Positions 1-5,001 of a DNA stretch of 5,194 nucleotides are shown piece by piece. Below the pieces are notes generated by a model, which made no database searches, was not told the origin of the DNA, and saw only the letters and a list, made by a program, of their open reading frames with translations. The stretch comes from an uncultured Oscillospiraceae bacterium. GTDB taxonomy: Bacteria > Bacillota > Clostridia > Oscillospirales > Oscillospiraceae. The stretch's first letter is position 1, and every line of letters begins with the position of its first letter. The position numbers and the translations under genes were made by a program. The stretch spans positions 1 through 5,194 of the forward strand of contig CAPGBJ010000039.1 in the NCBI GenBank assembly GCA_948616425.1, read 5' to 3'.

Positions 1-527
1 CCAAAGCGGAAGGGAGTGCGGAGATCACCGCCTCCAACAGCGCGGGAGAGTCCGGAACCGTAACGCTGACGGTCGGCCCCACTACTCCTGACACACCGGA
101 AGCCCCCGCCGACGGGAACAACGTCAGCCTAACGGACAACCTTGAGATACGCCAGGAGATGATCCGCCTGATTAACCAGACCCGCAAGGCCAATGGGGTA
201 TCGGAGCTGCCCATAAACGAAGCCCTGATGAATGCCGCCCAGGCTTGCTCCAACCGGCGCTACACCTGGCATCACGCTCCGGAAGAAAGCAAGGCCGCTG
301 CAGACGCCGGTTACCCCTATGGCTTCGGTGATAACCTCACTGTGTTCACCGGCACAGCCGATGCCGCCCAACACGCCGTCGACAACTGGATCAACTCCCC
401 TGGACACTTCGAGACCATGATCGACCCAAGATGTGACTGCATCGGGGTGGGCGTGACCCAGTGCGACGGGATCACATACTGCTACATGTTTGTTGGAATC
501 CCCAACAGCGTCAACTTCTACGCATAG
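1..527 (+). CDS. Secreted Ig-like/CAP-domain protein, 5' end cut by window (first tandem copy)
   Basis: The frame is open from base 3 to the TAG at 525-527, giving 174 visible codons; the start lies outside the window. The first 24 visible residues look like the end of a bacterial Ig-like (BIG2-type) domain (AEITASNSAGESGTVTLTV). An 18-residue Pro/Thr/Asp-rich linker follows, then a complete CAP (SCP/PR-1-like) domain. Its recognisable parts are RQEMIRLINQTRKANG, TWHHAPEES, GDNL, and WINSPGHFETMIDP followed by CIGVGV. CAP proteins are usually secreted or surface-exposed, and their bacterial functions are mostly unknown. The signal peptide should be in the missing part, by analogy with the complete paralogue at 926-1699. 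The two CAP domains differ at 6 of 132 residues. This copy has one extra cysteine (TQCDG, where the other has AQYDG). The family call is firm; no substrate or activity can be given. Confidence 0.9.
   Translation, partial: KAEGSAEITASNSAGESGTVTLTVGPTTPDTPEAPADGNNVSLTDNLEIRQEMIRLINQTRKANGVSELPINEALMNAAQACSNRRYTWHHAPEESKAAADAGYPYGFGDNLTVFTGTADAAQHAVDNWINSPGHFETMIDPRCDCIGVGVTQCDGITYCYMFVGIPNSVNFYA
3..527 (+). repeat. Tandem paralogous repeat, copy 1 (partner 1175-1699)
   Basis: Bases 3-527 align to 1175-1699 codon for codon with no insertion or deletion (525 bases each, offset 1172). By hand count, 19 of 24 residues match in the Ig-like tail, 3 of 18 in the linker and 126 of 132 in the CAP domain. 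About 46 of the CAP codons differ silently. This indicates an old gene duplication rather than a recent or assembly-generated repeat. Confidence 0.9.
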
Positions 528-546
528 CAACCGCCCAACGAAACTC

Positions 547-576
547 AAGAGCAGACCGCATCTGCGGTCTGCTCTT
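547..576 (+). terminator. Strong hairpin after first CAP gene, probable terminator
   Basis: The arms 547-560 and 563-576 are perfect inverted complements. They form a stem of 13 usable base pairs, GC-rich near the top, closed by an ATCT loop. It begins 19 bases after the stop codon. The following bases (GGCTTTCAG) contain only a short T run, so it is not a textbook intrinsic terminator. It could also act as a 3'-end stabiliser or a bidirectional terminator, since the palindrome reads the same on both strands. Confidence 0.6.
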
Positions 577-848
577 GGCTTTCAGATTCTGCTCCTCAAT
601 ATCCAAAGAGGTCTGCAAAGATTTTTTAAGCAATTTTTGATGGTTTATAGTTGTTTTTGCTCTGTTCCATTTGCTTTCTGACACTCTTTGAAACCAGTGT
701 TTCCATGTGTTCCACATCTGTCTGTGGCTGTTTATGTGGTCAGGATGATCGATGCTCCGGAAGGGGCACCCTACAAACACAACGAAACGCTGTGTAATCC
801 GCTCGATTTTCACCTCTGTATTTCTCCGTTTTAGATTGCAATTTTCTA

Positions 849-877
849 TCGACTTTCGCCTCCTATTTCGGTATTGT
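849..877 (+). promoter_or_regulatory. Possible sigma-70 type promoter of second CAP gene
   Basis: TCGACT (849-854) and TATTGT (872-877) are separated by exactly 17 bases. Each matches its consensus (TTGACA, TATAAT) at four of six positions. The start of transcription would fall near 884, giving a leader of about 42 bases that contains the AGGAGG site. The match is weak and the call rests mainly on position and spacing. Confidence 0.35.
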
Positions 878-925
878 GTTGCTTGCAAAAGCCCCACAAA
901 ATACTGAAATCAGGAGGAAAGGCAA

Positions 926-1699
926 ATGACCAGCACGAAAAAGCGCATCGCCGCCGCACTGACAGCAACTATTCTCTCAGCCACCCTTGCCATCCCTACT
1001 ATGGCAACGGAAACCCCTACCATCCGAGTAAGCAGCTACAAGGGCAGTACCCTGGAGGTGGGAGAGCGTAGCGGCCTCATCATCGGCCCCAGCGGTGCAG
1101 AATACACCGTCACTTCCAGCAACCCGGACATGGTGGCGGTGGAGCTGATTATGACCTTCTGGGTAGCTGTTGCCAAGGCAGAAGGGAGCACAGAAATCAC
1201 CGCTTCAAACAGCACCGGGGAGTGTGGGAGCATGACGCTGACGGTCAGCTCCGCTGCATCCGCCGCGCCGGAAACCCACACCAGCGTAGACAACACCGGC
1301 CTGACGGACAATCTGGAGATACGGCAGGAGATGATCCGCCTCATCAACCAGACCAGAAAGGCCAATGGAGTGTCAGAGCTGCCGGTCAATGAGGCCCTGA
1401 TGAACGCAGCACAAGCCTGCTCCAACCAGCGCTACACCTGGCACCACGCCCCGGAGGAGAGTAAAGCCGCCGCAGATGCCGGTTACCCCTATGGCTTCGG
1501 TGACAACCTCACCGTGTTCACCGGCACAGCCGACGCTGCCCAACGCGCCGTCGACAACTGGCTCAATTCCCCCGGTCATTTCGAGACCATGATCGATCCA
1601 AGATGCGATTGTATCGGCGTGGGCGTGGCCCAGTACGATGGCATCACCTACTGCTATATGTTTGTCGGGATCCCCAACAGCGTCAACTTCTATGCATAA
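926..1699 (+). CDS. Secreted Ig-like/CAP-domain protein (second tandem copy, complete)
   Basis: This 257-residue protein starts at ATG 926, preceded by AGGAGG at 912-917 with an 8-base spacer. Residues 1-27 form a signal peptide (TSTKKR, then a hydrophobic Ala/Thr/Leu core, with probable cleavage after TMA). Residues 32-107 resemble a bacterial Ig-like BIG2 domain (YTVTSSNPDMVAV; AKAEGSTEITASNS; TLTV). Residues 108-125 are a Ser/Ala/Thr linker. Residues 126-257 are a CAP domain with candidate conserved residues H173/H174, the GDNL loop at 192-195, W212, SPGH with H218, and IGVGV at 230-234. In most CAP proteins the GDNL loop reads GEN, so Asp193 replaces the usual Glu. The lack of a sortase motif or transmembrane anchor suggests a released or loosely attached extracellular protein. 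No enzymatic role can be assigned. It sits 37% of a kilobase downstream of its near-twin and is followed by a hairpin, so it is probably transcribed separately from the regulator genes. Confidence 0.92.
   Translation: MTSTKKRIAAALTATILSATLAIPTMATETPTIRVSSYKGSTLEVGERSGLIIGPSGAEYTVTSSNPDMVAVELIMTFWVAVAKAEGSTEITASNSTGECGSMTLTVSSAASAAPETHTSVDNTGLTDNLEIRQEMIRLINQTRKANGVSELPVNEALMNAAQACSNQRYTWHHAPEESKAAADAGYPYGFGDNLTVFTGTADAAQRAVDNWLNSPGHFETMIDPRCDCIGVGVAQYDGITYCYMFVGIPNSVNFYA
1175..1699 (+). repeat. Tandem paralogous repeat, copy 2 (partner 3-527)
   Basis: This covers codons 84-257 plus the stop of the complete CAP gene and aligns gap-free with bases 3-527. The upstream flanks, 528-925 against the bases before it, do not show an obvious copy. 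Copy 1 is cut at the window edge, so the true left limit of the duplication cannot be seen. Confidence 0.9.
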
Positions 1700-1713
1700 G
1701 AGAACAGTACTCA

Positions 1714-1747
1714 AGGAGGGCCGTCCAGGAAGCTGGATGGCTCTCCT
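1714..1747 (+). terminator. Strong hairpin after second CAP gene, terminator-like
   Basis: Arms 1715-1728 and 1733-1746 pair over 14 base pairs, including two G-T wobbles (1719-1742 and 1723-1738), around a GAAG loop; A1714-T1747 can extend the stem. It starts 14 bases after the stop codon. As at the first CAP gene, the stem is entered through ACTCAAG (1709-1715). The bases after it (ACATAGC) contain no T run, so termination is inferred from position and strength only. The left arm contains an AAGGAGG sequence resembling a ribosome binding site, but no good start lies at the right distance. The remaining bases to about 1898 hold nothing I can support. Confidence 0.5.
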
Positions 1748-1898
1748 ACATAGCGGCAAAAGCAGAGTACAGACAGGAAAATATGACACCCGGAAGCGCA
1801 GACTTCCTGCTCAAATTTTGCATAGCAGAAAACAATGAATTAGGGGCCAATATACCAGAGCTAAATTCTATCAATGATTAAAAAGCGGCAGAAAACAA

Positions 1899-1920
1899 AA
1901 CTCCACACAAAATTCATAAT
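1899..1920 (+). promoter_or_regulatory. Putative response-regulator binding site at the regulator's own promoter
   Basis: AACTCCACACA (1899-1909) is followed 11 bases on by AAATTCATAAT (1910-1920), which keeps six of nine positions of AACTCCACA. Bases 1898-1911 (AAACTCCACACAAA) match 4049-4062 perfectly over 14 bases. The second repeat begins 18 bases before the -10 box at 1928, the same distance as at the transporter promoter. Paired direct repeats with an 11-base period are the usual target of PhoB/OmpR-family regulators. That the neighbouring regulator binds here is inference. Confidence 0.55.
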
Positions 1921-1924
1921 TCTC

Positions 1925-1933
1925 TGCTATAAT
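1925..1933 (+). promoter_or_regulatory. Extended -10 promoter of response regulator gene
   Basis: TGCTATAAT contains a perfect TATAAT (1928-1933) with the TGn extension. At a 17-base spacer the -35 position reads ACACAA, unlike TTGACA, so an activator is plausible. The predicted transcript start near 1940 leaves a leader of only about 15 bases. Confidence 0.75.
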
Positions 1934-1941
1934 CGCGTTGG

Positions 1942-1949
1942 TGAGGTGA
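1942..1949 (+). promoter_or_regulatory. Ribosome binding site that fixes the regulator start
   Basis: TGAGGTGA is a near-perfect anti-16S match with five bases before ATG 1955. An earlier in-frame ATG at 1874 would add 27 residues, has no such site, and would place the -10 box inside the coding region, so 1955 is preferred. Confidence 0.85.
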
Positions 1950-1954
1950 ATCAC

Positions 1955-2626
1955 ATGGTGAAAATTTTAGTGGTCGAGGATGAATACGACATCCGGGAGC
2001 TTTTGCAGAACTATTTGGAAAATGAGGGCTATCAGGTTGTTACCGCCTCCGACGGCGAACAGGCCCTCGAAGTATTCCGCAGCTCCCATGTCGATTTAAT
2101 CCTGCTGGACATTCTGCTCCCCCGCTTAAATGGCTATGAAGTATGCAGGGCCATTCGGGAGGAATCAGATATTCCAATCATCATGCTGACAGCTCTCGAC
2201 AGCGAAGAAGATCAATTAAAAGGTTTTGACTTGCGGATTGACGATTACATTCCAAAGCCCTTTTCCATGCCGGTCTTGCTCCGCAAAATTGGCGCCATTC
2301 TGCGCCGGACAATGGGAGACAGCATGTCCGGTCGGATAGCATATAAAGCTCTGACCCTGGATTTGGAGGGATACAAGGTCTGCATTTCCGGTCAAATCGT
2401 TGATTTGACCCAAAGAGAATTTGAACTGCTGAAGGTCCTGCTCCAAAACCAGGGGCGTGTTTTATCCAGGCAAACACTGTTGAACCGGGTATGGAGTTAT
2501 GACTTTTACGGTGACGAGAGAATTGTCGATACGCATATCAAGAATCTGCGAAAAAAGCTGGGACTGGATTACATCGAAACAATTAGAGGGGTGGGGTATC
2601 GCATTGATTACGAAGCTGAAAAATAG
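1955..2626 (+). CDS. OmpR/PhoB-family two-component response regulator
   Basis: This cytoplasmic transcription regulator has 223 residues, normal for the family. The receiver domain covers residues 1-118: acidic pocket E8/D9, phospho-acceptor D52 in LILLDILLP, T79 and K101 in the PKPF motif. The usual ADDYITKPF reads IDDYIPKPF here. After a short linker, residues 128-219 form the winged helix-turn-helix DNA-binding domain (LTQREFELLKVLL; RIVDTHIKNLRKKL as recognition helix; IETIRGVGYRI as wing). The kinase gene begins inside its last codons, so the two proteins form a pair. Phosphorylated family members bind as dimers to direct repeats with about 11-base spacing, and such repeats lie upstream of both this gene and the transporter gene. 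Autoregulation and control of the transporter are inferred from that. The signal and the specific subgroup cannot be determined; VanR-like or VncR-like names would be guesses. Confidence 0.95.
   Translation: MVKILVVEDEYDIRELLQNYLENEGYQVVTASDGEQALEVFRSSHVDLILLDILLPRLNGYEVCRAIREESDIPIIMLTALDSEEDQLKGFDLRIDDYIPKPFSMPVLLRKIGAILRRTMGDSMSGRIAYKALTLDLEGYKVCISGQIVDLTQREFELLKVLLQNQGRVLSRQTLLNRVWSYDFYGDERIVDTHIKNLRKKLGLDYIETIRGVGYRIDYEAEK
2586..2606 (+). promoter_or_regulatory. Ribosome binding region and TTG start of the kinase gene
   Basis: A G-rich stretch (GAGGGG at 2586-2591, GTGGGG at 2591-2596) lies inside the end of the regulator gene. The latter is seven bases before TTG 2604. Starting there gives a short basic head (MITKLKNSLTTK) followed directly by the first membrane segment. 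The earlier ATG at 2499 would add 35 polar residues read out of frame from the regulator's DNA-binding region, which is implausible. Confidence 0.7.
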
Positions 2627-4073
2627 TCTGACAACAAAAATTTTCCTCGTTACCTGCCTGCTGCTGACGGCAGTCTGTGCTTTGACCTATGGCCTGATTG
2701 CCCAGCTTATGCCGCTGACCTACACAGTAGATCAGGAGCGTCTGCTGGCTGCCCAGGCAGAACGTCTGGTAAAGCAGCTGGAAGAATATACACTGGCTGA
2801 CTGTGGGCCGCTCCTCTCACAGTTCACGTTTCAGTATGGCGTCCCAGTGAGTATCCAGGATTCCGCGGGGAATGTTGTCGGTGGCGTTGACCCCTCCGAC
2901 ATCATACCGACAGGAGAACATGGGCAATGGGAAATGACGCCGACCCATTCGTCGGTCGAGGGCATTCAGCCCAACAAAGAAAACGCGGACTATATCGTAC
3001 ATTGTATTGGAACCGAGTTTTCTTTTCAGGATTCCTCCGAAAACTGTCAGCTGCTGATATTTGCCAGCACTCGCGCGGTCAACCAGGCGGCGGAGGCTTT
3101 GGGACATATCTGGCCCTGGCTGGCTGCGGCCATTCTGCTGGTGTCTGTGCTTACCTCCCTGTTCTACGCGCACTTCATCACACGGCCCATTGTGCGATTG
3201 AGCGGAATCTCCCAAAAACTGTCTGAATTGGATTTCAGCTGGCGGTGCGGAGAACAGCGTACAGATGAAATTGGTACGTTGGCCCACAATCTGGACGAAC
3301 TGGCGGATCACCTATCCCGTTCCATGCAGGAACTCCAGGCCGCGAATGATGCCCTCCAAAAAGACGTGGAGCGGGAACAGCAGCTGGAGCAGGCCCAGCG
3401 GGATTTCTTCTCGGCGGTTTCCCATGAGCTGAAAACCCCCATCACCGTTATGAAGGGTCAGCTGGGCGGGATGTTGGACGGAATTGGCGTCTACGCAGAT
3501 CGGGACAAATATCTGGCCCGCAGCCTGACTGTGGCGAACCAGATGGAGAGCTTGGTGCAGGAGCTTTTGACTGTCTCCCGTATGGAAAGGGGTGGGGAGC
3601 TGTCTATGATTCCCGTGGAACTGACCGCTCTGATTCGGAACTGTCTGCAAAATTACGATGAACTTTTCCAGCAGAAAGAACAAACAGTTATCACGGATTT
3701 ACCGTCGGGAATCTGGAGCGCGGGAGATCCGGCTCTCTTGAAAAAGGCCCTGGGCAATCTGCTTTCTAATGCTGCGCTCCACTCGCCGGAGGGCATCAAG
3801 ATTTGGATTTCCGCCCGTAGGAAAGAGGACAATATTATTTTAAGTGTAGAAAACGAAGGAGCGCATATTGCCCCGGAGCAGCTGCCGCACCTTTTTGAGC
3901 CATTCTTCCGCAGCGACCCATCCCGGAGCCGTCGGACAGGCGGAAGTGGATTAGGACTTTATCTTGTTCAGAAAATAGCGGAACAGCATGGGGGTTCTTG
4001 TCAAATCCAAAACACCGACAGAGGAGTTTGCGCGACGCTGATTCTGCCAAACTCCACACAAACCACATATTAA
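2604..4073 (+). CDS. Membrane sensor histidine kinase (HAMP, HisKA, HATPase)
   Basis: From the TTG at 2604 the protein has 489 residues. TM1 is at about 13-35 and TM2 at about 169-189. They enclose an extracytoplasmic region of roughly 130 residues that I cannot assign to a known sensor domain. A HAMP linker (about 190-242; ITRPIVRLS, DEIGTLAHNLDELA) and a coiled stretch lead to the HisKA domain with H274 in FFSAVSHELKTP, the expected phosphorylation site. The HATPase domain shows the N box (GNLLSNAALHSPEG, N385/N389), a G1 region reading VENEG (416-419, not the classical DxGxG), the F box (LFEPFF) and G2 (TGGSGLGL, 445-452). It overlaps the regulator gene by 23 bases, implying translational coupling, and should phosphorylate that regulator. 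The large external domain argues against the short-loop BceS type that senses through its transporter. The ligand is unknown. Confidence 0.93.
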   Translation: MITKLKNSLTTKIFLVTCLLLTAVCALTYGLIAQLMPLTYTVDQERLLAAQAERLVKQLEEYTLADCGPLLSQFTFQYGVPVSIQDSAGNVVGGVDPSDIIPTGEHGQWEMTPTHSSVEGIQPNKENADYIVHCIGTEFSFQDSSENCQLLIFASTRAVNQAAEALGHIWPWLAAAILLVSVLTSLFYAHFITRPIVRLSGISQKLSELDFSWRCGEQRTDEIGTLAHNLDELADHLSRSMQELQAANDALQKDVEREQQLEQAQRDFFSAVSHELKTPITVMKGQLGGMLDGIGVYADRDKYLARSLTVANQMESLVQELLTVSRMERGGELSMIPVELTALIRNCLQNYDELFQQKEQTVITDLPSGIWSAGDPALLKKALGNLLSNAALHSPEGIKIWISARRKEDNIILSVENEGAHIAPEQLPHLFEPFFRSDPSRSRRTGGSGLGLYLVQKIAEQHGGSCQIQNTDRGVCATLILPNSTQTTY

Positions 4074-4093
4074 CCACAAACGAACTCCACATT
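4050..4093 (+). promoter_or_regulatory. Four 11-base direct repeats, putative regulator binding array upstream of the ABC transporter
   Basis: Successive 11-base units are AACTCCACACA (4050), AACCACATATT (4061), AACCACAAACG (4072) and AACTCCACATT (4083). All start with AAC and contain CCACA, with no slippage in phase. The first unit lies in the last codons of the kinase gene and its stop codon overlaps the second and third units. The last unit starts 18 bases before the -10 box at 4101 and replaces the -35 region. This fits two tandem PhoB/OmpR-type dimer sites. Binding by the adjacent regulator is inferred from the shared 14-base motif at 1898-1911. Confidence 0.65.
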
Positions 4094-4097
4094 CTTC

Positions 4098-4106
4098 TGT
4101 TATCCT
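4098..4106 (+). promoter_or_regulatory. Probable extended -10 promoter of the ABC transporter genes
   Basis: TGTTATCCT contains TATCCT (4101-4106, four of six to consensus) with a TGn extension. No TTGACA-like -35 is present; the repeat array takes its place. Transcription would start near 4113, about 28 bases before the start codon. The weak -10 and missing -35 fit a promoter that depends on an activator. Confidence 0.5.
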
Positions 4107-4140
4107 GACTGCAATCTCAAGCAGAAAGGATGAAACACAG

Positions 4141-5001
4141 ATGAATGTGGAGATTTTTAATCTGTCCATGACCTACCCGTCAGGTAAAACCGCCTTGCGG
4201 GAAATCAATCTGAACCTGAGAAGCCCGAACCTGATCGGCCTGTTGGGGCCGAACGGAGCGGGGAAGTCCACCCTGATGAAGCTCCTGGTGGCGGGCCTTC
4301 TCCCCACAGAGGGGACGATCTCGGTAGACGGAAAGCCCCTGATGAAGCAGGAGCGGCTGCTGAAAGCCCGCTTGGGCTATCTGCCCCAGTCCTTCGGACT
4401 GTTTGACGAGCTGACGGTCTGGCAGTTTCTGGACTACATGGCGGCGCTGAAAGGAATCGACAACAGCAAGGAGGCCATCGCCGCCGCGATCCAGAGTACC
4501 AATCTGGAGGAGAAGCAGAAAGCGAAAATCCGCACTCTGTCCGGCGGACAGCGCCAGCGGGTGGGAATCGCGCAGGCCATCCTGGGCAACCCTCATTTCC
4601 TGATTTTCGACGAGCCTACGGTGGGCCTTGACCCGGAGGAGCGGATCAGCTTCCGCAATCTGTTTTCCCAAATGGCCCAGGACCGGCTGGTGCTTCTGTC
4701 CACCCACATCATCGAGGATGTTCAGTCTGTGTGCAATCAGCTTATTGTGATACACCAGGGCCGTATCCGCTTTGTTGGTACTCCCGCCGAGCTGATCGCC
4801 GGAGCTGTGGGCCACGTTGGTGTATTTTGGGAGAAAGACCGGCGGCAGGAAGTGGGCCTGCATATTACCTCCCGTGTCAACACGGCCCAGGGTATCGTCT
4901 GCCGCGCCGTGGCGGAGGAACTTCCTGATTTTGTGGAACAGGTGGAGCCCGCACTGGAGGATGCCTATCTTTATCTCATCTCCAGGGAGGCGATTCAATG
5001 A
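4141..5001 (+). CDS. ABC transporter ATP-binding protein
   Basis: This cytoplasmic ATPase subunit of 286 residues starts at ATG 4141, with AAAGGA at 4125-4130. It contains all nucleotide-binding motifs: Walker A GPNGAGKST (36-44), Q-loop Q83 in GYLPQSFGLF, signature LSGGQRQR (133-140), Walker B LIFDEP (154-159) with catalytic E158, D-loop GLDP (162-165) and H-loop H189 in STHIIEDV. About 75 residues follow the ATPase core, as is common in ABC-2 type exporters whose permease is encoded separately. The next gene starts within its stop codon, so the two are coupled and probably form one transporter. The position after a two-component pair and the repeat array suggest export or resistance induced by an external signal. 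The substrate cannot be read from the sequence. Confidence 0.95.
   Translation: MNVEIFNLSMTYPSGKTALREINLNLRSPNLIGLLGPNGAGKSTLMKLLVAGLLPTEGTISVDGKPLMKQERLLKARLGYLPQSFGLFDELTVWQFLDYMAALKGIDNSKEAIAAAIQSTNLEEKQKAKIRTLSGGQRQRVGIAQAILGNPHFLIFDEPTVGLDPEERISFRNLFSQMAQDRLVLLSTHIIEDVQSVCNQLIVIHQGRIRFVGTPAELIAGAVGHVGVFWEKDRRQEVGLHITSRVNTAQGIVCRAVAEELPDFVEQVEPALEDAYLYLISREAIQ

Larger units (their letters stand above)
528..925. other. Intergenic region between the two CAP genes, no supported gene
   Basis: This 398-base gap holds the hairpin at 547-576, an AT-rich stretch around 600-680, and the presumed promoter and ribosome binding site of the second CAP gene at its right end. Short inverted repeats are visible (GAAAC/GTTTC near 690-702; CCACAT/ATGTGG at about 712-739) but none is convincing as a named element. 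The minus strand is open for 128 codons (897 down to 511) from a GTG. That start has no ribosome binding site and its last codons run through the hairpin and into the end of the first CAP gene, so it is not called. No tRNA, insertion sequence or riboswitch was recognised. Confidence 0.6.

Noticed and set aside
705..797. Cysteine-rich 30-codon frame in the gap between the CAP genes (five Cys, starting MCSTSVCGCLCG)
   Set aside because: No ribosome binding site precedes the ATG and no promoter is evident; a short frame of this size is expected by chance.
1036..1789. Minus-strand open frames opposite the second CAP gene (and the similar one opposite the first, 129-548)
   Set aside because: They are shadows of GC-rich third positions in the CAP genes and resemble each other only because the sense genes are paralogues.
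1792..1807. Small inverted repeat GGAAG/CTTCC with a six-base loop
   Set aside because: Five base pairs with no T run or conserved context is too weak to call a terminator or operator.
1737..1838. Basic 33-codon frame after the second CAP gene, with AAGGAGG upstream
   Set aside because: The AAGGAGG is about 16 bases from the ATG, both are buried in opposite arms of the 1714-1747 hairpin, and the product shows no recognisable features.
1874..1954. Upstream in-frame extension of the response regulator from ATG 1874
   Set aside because: It lacks a ribosome binding site, contains the -10 box and repeat site, and extends beyond the normal receiver-domain start; ATG 1955 has TGAGGTGA at the right distance.
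2499..2603. Upstream extension of the kinase from ATG 2499
   Set aside because: It would read 35 codons out of frame through the regulator's DNA-binding domain with no ribosome binding site; TTG 2604 gives a normal kinase N-terminus.
4050..4093. CRISPR array interpretation of the regular short repeats
   Set aside because: The 11-base units are contiguous with no spacers and lie at a promoter; repeat and spacer lengths are far too short for CRISPR.
4180..4998. 272-codon minus-strand open frame opposite the ATPase gene
   Set aside because: It is a mirror of the highly codon-biased ATPase gene, which has every ABC motif; the antisense product has no recognisable domain.
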